The notes under the pieces were generated by a model. It saw only the letters and a list, made by a program, of their open reading frames with translations, was not told the origin of the DNA and made no database searches. A stretch of 64,000 bases of DNA from UBA1309 sp047605645. Its GTDB lineage: Bacteria > Bacteroidota > Bacteroidia > Bacteroidales > Dysgonomonadaceae. The stretch is from contig JASGFJ010000001.1 of NCBI GenBank assembly GCA_047605645.1, positions 62,001 to 126,000 on the forward strand. Reading direction: 5' to 3'. The translations under genes were made by a program, and so were the position numbers. Positions 9,857 through 18,850 of this stretch are shown here, piece after piece; positions within the stretch are counted from its first letter, which is position 1, and each line of letters opens with the position of its first letter.

Positions 9857-11245
9857 ATGGATAATAAGATAACAATGGATAAGATAAAAAATATATATTT
9901 TTTGGGAATCGGAGGAATCGGCATGAGCAACTTGGCACGTTATTTCCTTTCGAAAGGTAAATTGGTTGCCGGATACGATCGTGTTGAAACGGAACTCACC
10001 CAAAAATTAGTAGAAGAAGGGGCTGAGATTCATTATCAGGACAATGTCGACCTGATACCCTCTTCGTTTAAAAATACGGAAACAACTCTCGTTGTTTTTA
10101 CTCCTGCCGTTCCCAAAGAGCATTCGGAGTTGGTTTATTTCCAAAATGAAGGCTTTCGCGTCATTAAGCGTGCTCAAGCTTTGGGGGAAATCACGAAGAC
10201 AAGTAAAGCTATTTGTTGCGCCGGCACGCATGGAAAGACGACAACATCCAGCATGACGGCGCATATTCTGAAACAATCGCACCTGGATTGTAATGCTTTT
10301 CTGGGCGGAATTCTAAAAAACTATAACAGCAACCTGTTGCTTTCAGATAAAAGCGATTTGACAGTAGTGGAAGCCGATGAGTACGATCGCTCTTTCCATT
10401 GGCTTCATCCCTACATGGCACTGATAACCTCTGCCGATCCGGATCATTTGGATATCTATGGAACGGAAGAAGAATATCTCAAAAGTTTTGAGAAGTTCAC
10501 TTCCTTGATTCTTCCGGGAGGAACCTTGATTATAAAAAAAGGATTGAAGCTTCATCCGCAAGTAAATGCCGGTGTGACGGTGTATACTTATGCTGAAAAG
10601 GAGGGCGATTTTCATGCAGAAAACATTCGTATTGGAAATGGAACCATTCTTTTCGACTTTATTACTCCTAAATCAGTAATCAAAGATATTGAACTGGGAG
10701 TTCCGGTGAAAATAAATATTGAAAATGGAGTAGGAGCGATGGCTTTAGCCTGGCTCAACGGAGCCACAGAATCGGAAATAAAAGAGGCTATGGCTTCTTT
10801 TCAGGGAGCTAAACGCAGGTTTGATTTTCATCTGAAAACAGACAGTATTGTCTTTATTGATGATTATGCGCATCACCCTCAAGAACTTGCGGCCAGTATT
10901 TTATCTGTTAAAGCTCTTTATCCGGAAAAAAAACTCACGGGCGTTTTTCAGCCGCATTTGTATAGTCGTACACGTGATTTCGCTGATGATTTTGCAAAGA
11001 GCCTTTCCCTGTTGGACGAACTGATTCTGCTGGATATTTATCCTGCGCGTGAATTGCCGATTGAAGGGGTGACTTCTCAGATAATTTTTGATAACGTGAC
11101 TATATCGAACAAAGTGCTTTGTGAAAAATCGGAGTTACTGAATGTCTTGAAAGGACGTGATATTGAGGTGTTGCTGACTGTCGGGGCAGGCAATATCGAC
11201 CAATTGCTTCCGGATATTGAACAGCTGCTAAAGAGTCGGTTATAA
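9857..11245 (+). CDS. murC: UDP-N-acetylmuramate:L-alanine ligase MurC
   Basis: First Mur ligase, attaching L-alanine to UDP-MurNAc. The N-terminal dinucleotide-fold motif is FLGIGGIGMSNLARY and the P-loop is AGTHGKTTTSS. EADEYDRSF and DDYAHHPQE are MurC-specific. An ATG at 9875 is also in frame, but ATG 9857 is preceded by an AAAGGAG Shine-Dalgarno-like sequence (about 9847-9853) that is unusually strong for this window, so I take 9857. Its 462 residues match the family. ftsQ starts 17 bp after the stop. Confidence 0.96.
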   Translation: MDNKITMDKIKNIYFLGIGGIGMSNLARYFLSKGKLVAGYDRVETELTQKLVEEGAEIHYQDNVDLIPSSFKNTETTLVVFTPAVPKEHSELVYFQNEGFRVIKRAQALGEITKTSKAICCAGTHGKTTTSSMTAHILKQSHLDCNAFLGGILKNYNSNLLLSDKSDLTVVEADEYDRSFHWLHPYMALITSADPDHLDIYGTEEEYLKSFEKFTSLILPGGTLIIKKGLKLHPQVNAGVTVYTYAEKEGDFHAENIRIGNGTILFDFITPKSVIKDIELGVPVKINIENGVGAMALAWLNGATESEIKEAMASFQGAKRRFDFHLKTDSIVFIDDYAHHPQELAASILSVKALYPEKKLTGVFQPHLYSRTRDFADDFAKSLSLLDELILLDIYPARELPIEGVTSQIIFDNVTISNKVLCEKSELLNVLKGRDIEVLLTVGAGNIDQLLPDIEQLLKSRL

Positions 11246-11262
11246 ACGAACAGTCTGCATTT

Positions 11263-12009
11263 ATGATAAAAAGGATTTTAATTATTATTGGTTTGTGTGT
11301 TTTGGCAGGATATCTTATTTTTGCCGTATTCTTCTTTCAGTCGAAACCTAAAGATGCTATTTGCAGCAACTTTAAGATTCAGACAGCCGATAGTATTACC
11401 CTTCGATTTATAAATGTGGCTGAATTGGAGCGGGAGATCGATGCCAAGCGGCTTAATCCGTACGGAAAGCAGGTGAAGGAGATTAATACCGACAAGATTG
11501 AGAAGGCTTTGCTTGAGAATAAAATTATTCGCTCGGCAGAAGCTTATATTTCTAATAACGGAGATGTCATTGTTAAGGTAAGGGTCAAAGAGCCTGTTAT
11601 TCGTATTATGAGTGACAACGGTGAGAATTTTTATATAGACAAAGACACTACCGTGATGCCTTTATCGTCTCACTTTACGGCTTATCTGCCTATTGCGACC
11701 GGCAATATCAATACACAATTTGCGCGTAAACAACTCTATCCGTTTGCGATGTATCTTCGGGATAATGATTTCTGGAATTCGCAGATTGAACAAATTCAGG
11801 TACTTCCCAACCACGAGATTATATTAATTCCCCGGGTGGGTAATCAGAAAATTCTGCTGGGGAAGCTTGACGGATTTGAAGATAAGCTTCGCCGACTAAT
11901 GGAATTTTATCAGAAAGCTCTGAATAAAATCGGATGGAATAATTATGCGGTCATCAATTTGAAATATAGTAAACAAATTGTCTGCTCAAAAGAAAAAATT
12001 AGCGAATAG
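11263..12009 (+). CDS. ftsQ: Cell division protein FtsQ
   Basis: A bitopic protein of 248 residues with a very short cytoplasmic N-terminus, one transmembrane helix (about residues 4-26) and a periplasmic region. That region has a POTRA-like part (INTDKIEKALLENKIIRSAEAYI) followed by the FtsQ beta domain (VKEPVIRIMSDNGENFYID). FtsQ scaffolds FtsL/FtsB in the divisome. Sequence conservation is low, as usual for FtsQ, so identity rests on topology, the beta-domain signature and the murC-ftsQ-ftsA order. The next gene starts after 59 bp of AT-rich sequence. Confidence 0.88.
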   Translation: MIKRILIIIGLCVLAGYLIFAVFFFQSKPKDAICSNFKIQTADSITLRFINVAELEREIDAKRLNPYGKQVKEINTDKIEKALLENKIIRSAEAYISNNGDVIVKVRVKEPVIRIMSDNGENFYIDKDTTVMPLSSHFTAYLPIATGNINTQFARKQLYPFAMYLRDNDFWNSQIEQIQVLPNHEIILIPRVGNQKILLGKLDGFEDKLRRLMEFYQKALNKIGWNNYAVINLKYSKQIVCSKEKISE

Positions 12010-12068
12010 CAACTAAACATAAAGAAAAAATGTTTAATTTGCTATTCTATTAAAATTTGAAATAATAT

Positions 12069-13514
12069 ATGGAACAATCAGGATTTATCGTTGGCATCGA
12101 CTTGGGAACCTCCAAAATTGTAGGTTTGCTTGCCCGCAGAAATGAGCAGGGTGTGGTGTCGGTTTTGGCATCTGAGACAATCCCTTCCGATTCGAGTGTG
12201 CGCCACGGTGTGGTCTACAACATTGAAGAAACAGCCGGTAAGGTAAAACGTTTGATTCAACTGCTCGAGAATAAAACAGGAAAGAAAATTGCGAAAGCTT
12301 ATTTCTCGATTGCCGGTAAGTCTCTGGAGTCTGTCGCGCATACCGAGACAGTTGCTCTTCCCTCAGATACAGCTATTACTATTGGGATGATTGATAATCT
12401 GGAGCGTAAAGCAAAAGAATATCAGCCTGAGAATTACGATACAAATTATGGGGTGGTGTCTCCTCAGATTTTTCTGGATGGGGAAGCCGTCGATGATTTT
12501 GAGGGCAAAACAGCCTCTTTACTCGAAGGCAAATTCCAGATCATCACGGGACGTCCGAATATAAAACATAATATCCGGGTCGTTGCCGAGAAAGTCGGAA
12601 TCGAGATTGCCGGTCTGGTAATTGGCCCTATCACGGCTTCTGCCTTGATACTGGGGCAAGAGGAGAAGAAAAGCGGTTGTGCCTTGGTTGATTTTGGTGC
12701 CGGGACAACCAGTTTATCCATCTATAAGGACGGTTTATTGAAGTTTTTCAAAGTAATTCCTTTTGGCGGACGAACCGTTACCAAAGATATTCAAGCCTTG
12801 GGTTTTGTTGATTCTACAGCCGAAGACTTTAAAATCCGCTATGGAAAAATAGGAAAAGATCGCAACAAGAATATTGTAGAAGACAGAGCCGGATCGGGTA
12901 TCGATGTGAAAGAACTGAACAAAGTTATTCAGCTTCGCTATGAAGAAATCATTCTGAATGTTATCAATCAGATAGAGGAGTCGGGATGTGAAGACAAACT
13001 GGGGGGTGGATTGATTCTTACAGGAGGAGCTTCGCAACAGAACGGATTGGAGTCTTTCCTGGCGGAAAAAGTGAAATATACAATTAAGAAAGCATCCCCC
13101 AACAGGGTGTTGATAAATAATGTTTCTGATTTGGTACAGAATCCGGCTTATTCGAATTCATTAAGCCTTCTTTTGTTTGCAAATGTCAATTGTGAAAAGC
13201 AGGAAACAAAGACGGTACAAGCAACGACAGCTCCGGAGCCGGTTGCCGAACCGCCACTTCCCGTACAGCCGACAGCGCAAACTCAGCCTGTCCAGACTAC
13301 GCAGCCGGCGGTTGCTCAGCCTGTGGCAGCACCTGAACCGATTAAGACGCCTTCTGTGGCTACAGTTGCTGATCCCAAGCCGGAAACTCCCGAAAAACCA
13401 GCGTACGAAACGGTGGAGCAACTGAGAAAGGATGACAAACCAAAAGAAAAGAAGCCTTCGATTCTGGATAAATTCAAGAAAGGATTGACGGGGATTTTCG
13501 AACACGAAGAGTAA
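12069..13514 (+). CDS. ftsA: Cell division protein FtsA, long-tailed form
   Basis: Actin-like ATPase that anchors FtsZ filaments to the membrane. Phosphate-binding motifs are GIDLGTSKIVGLL near the N-terminus, VDFGAGTTSLSI in the centre and LTGGASQQNGLESF near residue 320. At 481 residues it is longer than E. coli FtsA (420). The excess is a linker rich in proline, alanine, glutamine and threonine (about residues 378-460), followed by a C-terminal amphipathic helix (SILDKFKKGLTGIFE). That helix fits the membrane-targeting role known for FtsA. The low-complexity linker is likely disordered. ftsZ begins 42 bp downstream. Confidence 0.95.
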   Translation: MEQSGFIVGIDLGTSKIVGLLARRNEQGVVSVLASETIPSDSSVRHGVVYNIEETAGKVKRLIQLLENKTGKKIAKAYFSIAGKSLESVAHTETVALPSDTAITIGMIDNLERKAKEYQPENYDTNYGVVSPQIFLDGEAVDDFEGKTASLLEGKFQIITGRPNIKHNIRVVAEKVGIEIAGLVIGPITASALILGQEEKKSGCALVDFGAGTTSLSIYKDGLLKFFKVIPFGGRTVTKDIQALGFVDSTAEDFKIRYGKIGKDRNKNIVEDRAGSGIDVKELNKVIQLRYEEIILNVINQIEESGCEDKLGGGLILTGGASQQNGLESFLAEKVKYTIKKASPNRVLINNVSDLVQNPAYSNSLSLLLFANVNCEKQETKTVQATTAPEPVAEPPLPVQPTAQTQPVQTTQPAVAQPVAAPEPIKTPSVATVADPKPETPEKPAYETVEQLRKDDKPKEKKPSILDKFKKGLTGIFEHEE

Positions 13515-13556
13515 TACATTTGAAGCATTGAGCAAACCTAATAATACAGAATCAAA

Positions 13557-14855
13557 ATGACCGACGAAATATTAGACTTTCAGTTTCCACAAGCTACACA
13601 AACGATCATCAAAGTAATTGGAGTTGGTGGAGGAGGCGGAAATGCCGTCAATCACATGTTTAACGAGGGAATACATGATGTGTCCTTTGCTCTTTGCAAC
13701 ACGGACAATCAAGCTCTCGGAGCTTCGCCCATCGCTTGCCGTGTGCAATTGGGACGGACAACAACAGAAGGTCTTGGTGCAGGCAACAGACCTGAGGTGG
13801 CGAGGAATGCAGCCGAAGAAAGCAAAGAAGATATCAAACGACTGCTTAGTGATGGAACCAAAATGGTGTTTATTACTGCCGGTATGGGAGGAGGCACTGG
13901 TACGGGAGCAGCTCCTGTCGTGGCCGGAATCGCTAAAGAAATGGGGATTCTGACAGTCGGTATCGTGACAATTCCGTTTGTGTTTGAAGGACGTAAAAAA
14001 ATTATTCAGGCTCTGAAAGGAGTTGAACAAATCGCAAAAAATGTGGATGCTCTGTTGGTAATAAACAATGAGCGTCTTATCAATATTTATTCTGATTTTA
14101 CCATTCCCAAAGCTTTTGCCAAGGCTGATGATACATTGGCCGTAGCAGCCAAAGGAATTGCGGAAATCATCACGGTTCACGGACATATAAATCTCGACTT
14201 TGCCGATGTGCGTACCATTCTGAAAGATGGAGGTGTAGCCATTATGAGTAGCGGATTTGGTCAAGGTGAAAACCGTATCGAGGAAGCGCTTAAAGATGCC
14301 TTGCATTCTCCGTTGCTTAACAACAACGACGTATTTAACGCTAAGAAAATACTGTATAATATTTATGCAAGTTCCCAAAAACCATTGGTGGTGGAAGAAA
14401 TGGAAGCTGTCTCTGAATTTATGCAACAGTTCGGCGCCGAAATTGAAGTTATCTGGGGTACAGCCACAGAAGAAGAATTGGGCGAAGAAGTGAAAATTAC
14501 CTTACTTGCGACCGGATTTGGTATTGACAGTATTCCCGGAATGAAAGAACAATATGCAATACTGACCGAAGAAGAGGAGCTGGAAGAGGAAGAACGTCGC
14601 CTGAAAGAACAGGAAGAGATTGAGAGAATTGAGAAAATGATCGAACAACATTATGGGAAGGACGGTGTAAAACCATTGAATGACCATACTGTGTTTGCAA
14701 AGCCAAAACCTTATATTCTTTCGAAAGATGATTTTCATAACGATGCGGTGATTGATGTTCTGGAAGAAACTCCGGTCTTTCAACGGGATCCGAATTTTGA
14801 CCCTTACCAGAAGAAAACAACCCGGGAATCCGGCTCCGGAAAATTGTTTGATTGA
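13557..14855 (+). CDS. ftsZ: Cell division GTPase FtsZ
   Basis: Tubulin-like GTPase that forms the Z ring. The GTP-binding signature GGGTGTG lies at residues 111-117. The N-terminal VIGVGGGGGNAVNHM, the ALCNTDNQAL loop and the synergy region with DFADVRTIL are present. After the GTPase core (about residue 320) comes a Glu/Arg-rich predicted helical linker (EEEELEEEERRLKEQEE) and then a tail with VIDVLEETPVFQRDP. I read that tail as the degenerate counterpart of the C-terminal FtsA-binding peptide. It is not at the extreme end as in most FtsZ proteins; about 20 more residues follow, ending GKLFD. Adjacency to ftsA is as expected. Confidence 0.97.
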   Translation: MTDEILDFQFPQATQTIIKVIGVGGGGGNAVNHMFNEGIHDVSFALCNTDNQALGASPIACRVQLGRTTTEGLGAGNRPEVARNAAEESKEDIKRLLSDGTKMVFITAGMGGGTGTGAAPVVAGIAKEMGILTVGIVTIPFVFEGRKKIIQALKGVEQIAKNVDALLVINNERLINIYSDFTIPKAFAKADDTLAVAAKGIAEIITVHGHINLDFADVRTILKDGGVAIMSSGFGQGENRIEEALKDALHSPLLNNNDVFNAKKILYNIYASSQKPLVVEEMEAVSEFMQQFGAEIEVIWGTATEEELGEEVKITLLATGFGIDSIPGMKEQYAILTEEEELEEEERRLKEQEEIERIEKMIEQHYGKDGVKPLNDHTVFAKPKPYILSKDDFHNDAVIDVLEETPVFQRDPNFDPYQKKTTRESGSGKLFD

Positions 14856-14918
14856 TAGCTGGGTTTGTTGACTGAATCCGTTTGATTTTTTAATAGATTA
14901 TTTTTAATTATAAATAAA

Positions 14919-15368
14919 ATGAGCATATTCGATCAGGTTAGCGAAGATATTAAGAAAGCAATGCTCGCTAAGGAAAGAGTAAAGTTAGATGCCTTAAGAA
15001 GCATCAAGAAAGAATTTATTGAAGCTAAAACATCTAAAACTTCTCACGGGGAGTTGTCGGATGAAACTGCAGTTACCATCATGCAAAAGATGGTGAAGCA
15101 ACGCCGTGACAGTGCTGATATCTACACGACTCAGGCACGGCCCGATTTGGCAGAAAAAGAACTGGAAGAGCTGGCTGTAATTGAGGCTTATCTGCCCAAA
15201 CAGCTTTCTCCGGAAGAATTGGATGCGGAATTAACCAAGCTTATCGCAGAAGTAGGAGCCAAATCACCCGCAGATATGGGAAAGGTGATGGGTGCCGCTA
15301 CCAAAAAACTGGCTGGAGTATCCAATGGAAAGGCTATTTCTGAAGCAGTGAAGCGTTTGCTTAGTTAA
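14919..15368 (+). CDS. GatB/YqeY domain protein
   Basis: A 149-residue cytoplasmic protein made only of a YqeY domain, the helical domain also found at the C-terminus of GatB in tRNA-dependent amidotransferases. Typical parts are an N-terminal DIKKAMLAKERVKLDALR, the ELEELAVIEAYLPKQLSPEEL core and a C-terminal MGKVMGAATKKLAG. The role of stand-alone YqeY is not firmly known; tRNA binding is assumed by analogy. Its place just after ftsZ is frequent in Bacteroidota. A strong terminator lies about 150 bp downstream and closes the cluster. Confidence 0.92.
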   Translation: MSIFDQVSEDIKKAMLAKERVKLDALRSIKKEFIEAKTSKTSHGELSDETAVTIMQKMVKQRRDSADIYTTQARPDLAEKELEELAVIEAYLPKQLSPEELDAELTKLIAEVGAKSPADMGKVMGAATKKLAGVSNGKAISEAVKRLLS

Positions 15369-15447
15369 ATAAATAAAATAAGGCCTGTTTAAAGAGCTGT
15401 TTCTGAATTTTTAGTCTCAAAATTAGCCGAATTTAAAATAAATTATC

Positions 15448-15455
15448 TACTTTTG
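15448..15455 (+). promoter_or_regulatory. Possible promoter (TACTTTTG) before an intergenic terminator
   Basis: TACTTTTG matches the Bacteroidota -7 element TAnnTTTG. No clear -33 TTG lies at the usual spacing. The only thing between it and the terminator at 15517-15563 is about 100 bases without an ORF, so it could drive a small RNA or be a chance match in AT-rich DNA. Confidence 0.3.
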
Positions 15456-15516
15456 TTAGTACCTAAAACTAAAAAACCAAATCTTTATTTAACCCTTATT
15501 TTTACCTAGAAACATC

Positions 15517-15563
15517 AATCAACCCAATGGAGTTTTGTTAGTTCTATTGGGTTGATTTTTTTA
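15517..15563 (+). terminator. Rho-independent terminator after the dcw cluster
   Basis: Twelve-base complementary arms (AATCAACCCAAT / ATTGGGTTGATT) enclose a 17-base loop and are followed directly by a run of T. It reads on the plus strand and ends transcription coming from yqeY, or from the possible promoter at 15448. It also marks the left edge of the accessory island. Confidence 0.85.
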
Positions 15564-15603
15564 TATTTCCTTTTCCCGTACTTTCGAATACATAACAGAC
15601 GCT

Positions 15604-15879
15604 TTATTTGCTCCTTTTAGGGTGAGTATTAAAGTCAGCCCAAACTCTCAATTTACTTGCACATATTGACACCAACGCCAACATAACGATTGCCTTCATG
15701 CAAGCTAAACATATCTTTTTTGAAGACCAAAGGTCAACCTTTTGAAAACAGTCTGAAAGACGTTGCGTTTGGCATACTTTCAATAACGATTTATGATGAA
15801 AGTAGAAAAACTTGTTCTGTTTGAGAAAGTTTACTATTTTTACATCTGAATTTAAACATACTCCAATGAAAGTTAACAA
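15604..15879 (-). pseudogene. Truncated IS transposase, N-terminal remnant
   Basis: A minus-strand open frame of 91 codons. Its second half (DLWSSKKICLACMKAIV..., ending FNTHPKRSK) resembles the N-terminus of IS4-type DDE transposases, in which such a stretch runs into an SS-x-RRIQRF segment. Here the frame stops where that continuation should begin, and no DDE catalytic part follows. I recognise the pattern from memory rather than alignment, so the family assignment is tentative. There is no start codon beyond a TTG, and no terminal inverted repeats were found. It supports past insertion at the left side of the ABC-F gene. Confidence 0.4.
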
Positions 15880-15974
15880 TTAATAGTTGGTTTTATTAAA
15901 CCGACACAGTGACATTTTAAAATAGACTTCGGTTTAATAGGTCTTTGCTTAAGACCGCTATTAATTGTATATAT

Positions 15975-17570
15975 ATGAGTATTATCATTAGTGATGTTTC
16001 TTATCGCTATTCCAATCAACAAGTATTATTAAAGCATGTTCGTTTTTCTGTCTCTTCAAACAGGAAAGTATCCATTATTGGTAACAACGGAATAGGAAAG
16101 TCCACTCTTTTAAAGTTACTTGCAGGGGAGCTTACACCTTCTTCCGGAACTATTCAATGCTCAACACGTCCTTATTATATTCCACAACAAATTGGCGTTA
16201 GGGAACAATGCATATCCGAAGCTCTTGGCTTGAACGAAAAATTAAATGCTTTACATGCCATAAGCAATGGCAGTAGCGATCCGGTCTATTATGATTTGCT
16301 GGAAGATGACTGGGATATTGAATCTCGTTGCAGGTCTGCGCTTGATTATTGGGGATTGACTGATATTGAATGGACATCTTCTCTTGAGTCGCTGAGTTGC
16401 GGCGAGAAAAGCAAGGTTTTCCTTGCAGGCTGGTTGATTCATAAGCCCGACATTATCCTACTCGACGAACCGACCAATCATTTGGATCAAACCGGCAGGG
16501 AGAAATTATATAACTATATTACTAACTGCAAAGCTACTATTATCGTTGTAAGCCATGATATTACCCTGCTCAATCTATTTGATACGACATGTGAATTATC
16601 AGAAAAAGGCATCAAGGCTTATGGAGGCAATTATGCTTTTTATAAAGAGCAAAAAGAGATTGAGGAAAAAGCGCTGGAACAACAGATAAATTCCGAAGAA
16701 GCCAACCTTCGTACAGCTCGGAAAAAGGCACGGGAAACCCAAGAACGTCAAGACAAGCGCACATCACAAGGAAACAAAAGCAAACAAAAAGGAGGTGTTG
16801 CCAGAATAATATTGAATGCCCGTAGTGGTTTTGCTGAAAATAGTTCTGCTAAATTGAAAGAAAAGCATTCTGATATAATTAGCAATAAACAACAACAGCT
16901 CTTGGAGTTACGGCAAAAACAACGAATAAGCAGTAAACTCAAAATAGATTTTGAAAATGCACCATTGCATGATGGAAAATTATTGGTTGAAGCAGTCAAT
17001 ATAAATTTCGGCTATTCCTGTGAGATGACAGTATGGAAAAAACCGTTGAGCATAGAAGTGCGGAGTGGTGAGCGCATTCGAATAACCGGGAACAATGGGA
17101 CAGGAAAAACCACTTTAATAAGATTGCTTACAGGTGAATTGCTTCCGTCAATAGGAGAGATTAAAAAAGCTGATTTTTCATATATCTATCTTGACCAGCA
17201 ATATAGCCAGGTTCATAAAGATGTTACTATTCTCGAACTTGCCATTGGATATAATTCTAACAATTTGCAAGACCATGAAATAAAGCTGAGGTTAAACAGA
17301 GCCTTATTTCCGAAAGAAACATGGGACAAAAACTGTCAAACATTGAGCGGAGGTGAACGGATGCGCCTTTATGTATGTTGTTTGATGATTTCGAACCATT
17401 TCCCCGATATGTTTATCTTGGATGAACCAACTAATAATCTCGACTTATCAAGTCTATCTATACTAACCAATACGATTAAAAGTTATCGGGGAACCATTCT
17501 TGTAATTTCTCATGATAAGCATTTTATAGACGAGATTGGAATAACAAAAAGTATAGAATTGGAGATGTGA
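15975..17570 (+). CDS. ABC-F family ATPase (possible ribosome-protection protein)
   Basis: Soluble protein with two ABC ATPase domains and no membrane segment, the ABC-F layout. These proteins bind the ribosomal E site, and some protect against 50S antibiotics. Domain 1 has Walker A GNNGIGKST (Lys42), signature LSCGE and Walker B ILLDEPTNHLD. Domain 2 has Walker A GNNGTGKTT at about 372, signature LSGGE and FILDEPTNNLD. The inter-domain linker (about 215-335) is Lys/Arg/Gln-rich and contains KQKGGVARIILNARS. The frame could start at a TTG at 15945, but ATG 15975 gives the usual short lead to the first domain. The gene is AT-richer than its neighbours and is flanked by a transposase stub and an integrase relic, so horizontal acquisition is likely. 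Any drug specificity is unknown. Confidence 0.88.
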   Translation: MSIIISDVSYRYSNQQVLLKHVRFSVSSNRKVSIIGNNGIGKSTLLKLLAGELTPSSGTIQCSTRPYYIPQQIGVREQCISEALGLNEKLNALHAISNGSSDPVYYDLLEDDWDIESRCRSALDYWGLTDIEWTSSLESLSCGEKSKVFLAGWLIHKPDIILLDEPTNHLDQTGREKLYNYITNCKATIIVVSHDITLLNLFDTTCELSEKGIKAYGGNYAFYKEQKEIEEKALEQQINSEEANLRTARKKARETQERQDKRTSQGNKSKQKGGVARIILNARSGFAENSSAKLKEKHSDIISNKQQQLLELRQKQRISSKLKIDFENAPLHDGKLLVEAVNINFGYSCEMTVWKKPLSIEVRSGERIRITGNNGTGKTTLIRLLTGELLPSIGEIKKADFSYIYLDQQYSQVHKDVTILELAIGYNSNNLQDHEIKLRLNRALFPKETWDKNCQTLSGGERMRLYVCCLMISNHFPDMFILDEPTNNLDLSSLSILTNTIKSYRGTILVISHDKHFIDEIGITKSIELEM

Positions 17571-17645
17571 TTCGCCTTCTTCACTTTATAATCTATTGAT
17601 TATTTCCATTGATTTGTTTTTCATAAATCTTCTGTCTTATCTGAT

Positions 17646-17860
17646 TTACTTGTTCTTTTTCTTGTATTTATTATCAAGTAGTTCGCTGTAATAGTGAACC
17701 CTCTCTGCCAAATTCGTTATCTGCTCATTGGTTTTAGAACAGGTAACTTCCGCATAGGTTTGGGTCGTTTTGATAGATACTCTCCCATTTGGCTAAGCGT
17801 TTCAATAGGGAACTTTGTGTCAGACAGCCGTAGCGAATCTGAAGCGGTCGACATGGAATA
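17646..17860 (-). pseudogene. Frameshifted C-terminal relic of a tyrosine recombinase
   Basis: Reading the minus strand toward the TAA at 17646-17648 gives VSIKTTQTYAEVT followed by NEQITNLAERV and a lysine-rich end. This is the tail of Bacteroidota tyrosine recombinases and includes the catalytic-tyrosine segment TTQxYAxV. Upstream in another frame is KFPIETLSQMG, matching the preceding GVPIETLSQMxGH region. Back in the first frame is HVDRFRFATAV, a decayed ARHTFATTV. So two shifts interrupt the reading and three stops fall in between. The N-terminal domains are absent. It is a dead fragment of an integrase, just downstream of the ABC-F gene. Confidence 0.65.
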
Positions 17861-17965
17861 GTCACCACCTGTCCATGAAGGCTGCCTGTCGCGCTTAGCC
17901 TCGGCAACAGGTTTTCTATCGTTTGCGGAGTCCGGAGAATTCCCTGTAAAAATAGAAAGATGAAA

Positions 17966-18850
17966 TTATCCGGCTTTTTTTCTTGTGCGGAAAAACAGGA
18001 AAATGAAAAACAGGGTAAGAACAGAGCCATACACCGTATACGAAATATATTGTTCGGTTCCTATTTTCTGAAGCTTGTCATACATCGGTGTCCCATTGTA
18101 GAGGTAATGAAGAATAATGGCAGATGCATTGTTGATGAAATGAGCCAGAATAGAAACCCACAGGCTGCCGCTCCATACAAAAATATATCCCAGCAACGCG
18201 CCGAGAAGCATGCGGGGGATAAACCCATAGAATTGGAAATGGATTGTACTGAAGATAATAGCTGTTATCCAGATTGCAGCGTGGGTGTTTCCGCAAAGCT
18301 TAGTAAGTATCTGTTGCAATGTTCCTCTGAAGAAGATTTCTTCGCAGACTGCGGCAATTAATCCGACAACCAGCAATGCGGAGGCAAAACCGACAGGACT
18401 ATTGTCTGATAGAAAGAGGGCTGTAAGCCTGTTTGCCGAATCTTCCGAGGTGCGGATGGCTGTCTCCAAGCCGGACATTGTCTCCGGAAGTGTCAATTGT
18501 TGATTATAGTATCCCAACCAATTGATAAAAGGCTGGATACATATCATAATCAAGAAAGCAAGCATAAGGTGTATCGGTTTACCGGCTCGGCTGAGAGTCA
18601 GGTAATCTTTTCCGTTTTCCTGAAATAGATAAGCACATAATAAGGCCGGAAGCAGAAACATGATAAATGTCTGTATTGTTTGCATCCATTTCAGTGTATT
18701 TACTGATAATGCGAATATATCTTTTGTTCCCGCAGCGGAGAGAAGAAGTATTGTTGCAATCGCAGAAAACAGCATTCCGAAAAAGAAAAAAAGGAGTAAA
18801 AAAGAAAACTGTCCTCCCGGGGACATTATTTTGAAGATATCTTTTTTCAT
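17966..18850 (-). CDS. CPBP family intramembrane metalloprotease
   Basis: Polytopic membrane protein of 295 residues with about eight hydrophobic segments. The Abi/CPBP (type II CAAX prenyl protease-like) motifs are present: EEIFFRGTLQ (paired Glu plus Arg), then IIFSTIHFQFYGFIPRMLLG with the conserved His, and SILAHFINNAS with the second His/Asn set. Substrates of bacterial members are generally unknown. The frame can be extended to a TTG at 18859, but ATG 18850 aligns exactly with the ATG of the GH5 gene in the shared leader described separately, so I chose it. It follows the DUF1460 gene in the same direction with a 93-bp gap filled by that leader. Confidence 0.9.
   Translation of the reverse strand: MKKDIFKIMSPGGQFSFLLLFFFFGMLFSAIATILLLSAAGTKDIFALSVNTLKWMQTIQTFIMFLLPALLCAYLFQENGKDYLTLSRAGKPIHLMLAFLIMICIQPFINWLGYYNQQLTLPETMSGLETAIRTSEDSANRLTALFLSDNSPVGFASALLVVGLIAAVCEEIFFRGTLQQILTKLCGNTHAAIWITAIIFSTIHFQFYGFIPRMLLGALLGYIFVWSGSLWVSILAHFINNASAIILHYLYNGTPMYDKLQKIGTEQYISYTVYGSVLTLFFIFLFFRTRKKAG

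Noticed and set aside
13572..14426. 284-codon minus-strand frame within ftsZ
   Set aside because: Antisense shadow of a strongly conserved gene; low-complexity His/Ser/Cys-rich translation.
17734..18030. Minus-strand frame of 98 codons beginning MALFLPCFSFSC
   Set aside because: It runs out of frame through the end of the CPBP gene into the integrase relic; no family resemblance of its own.
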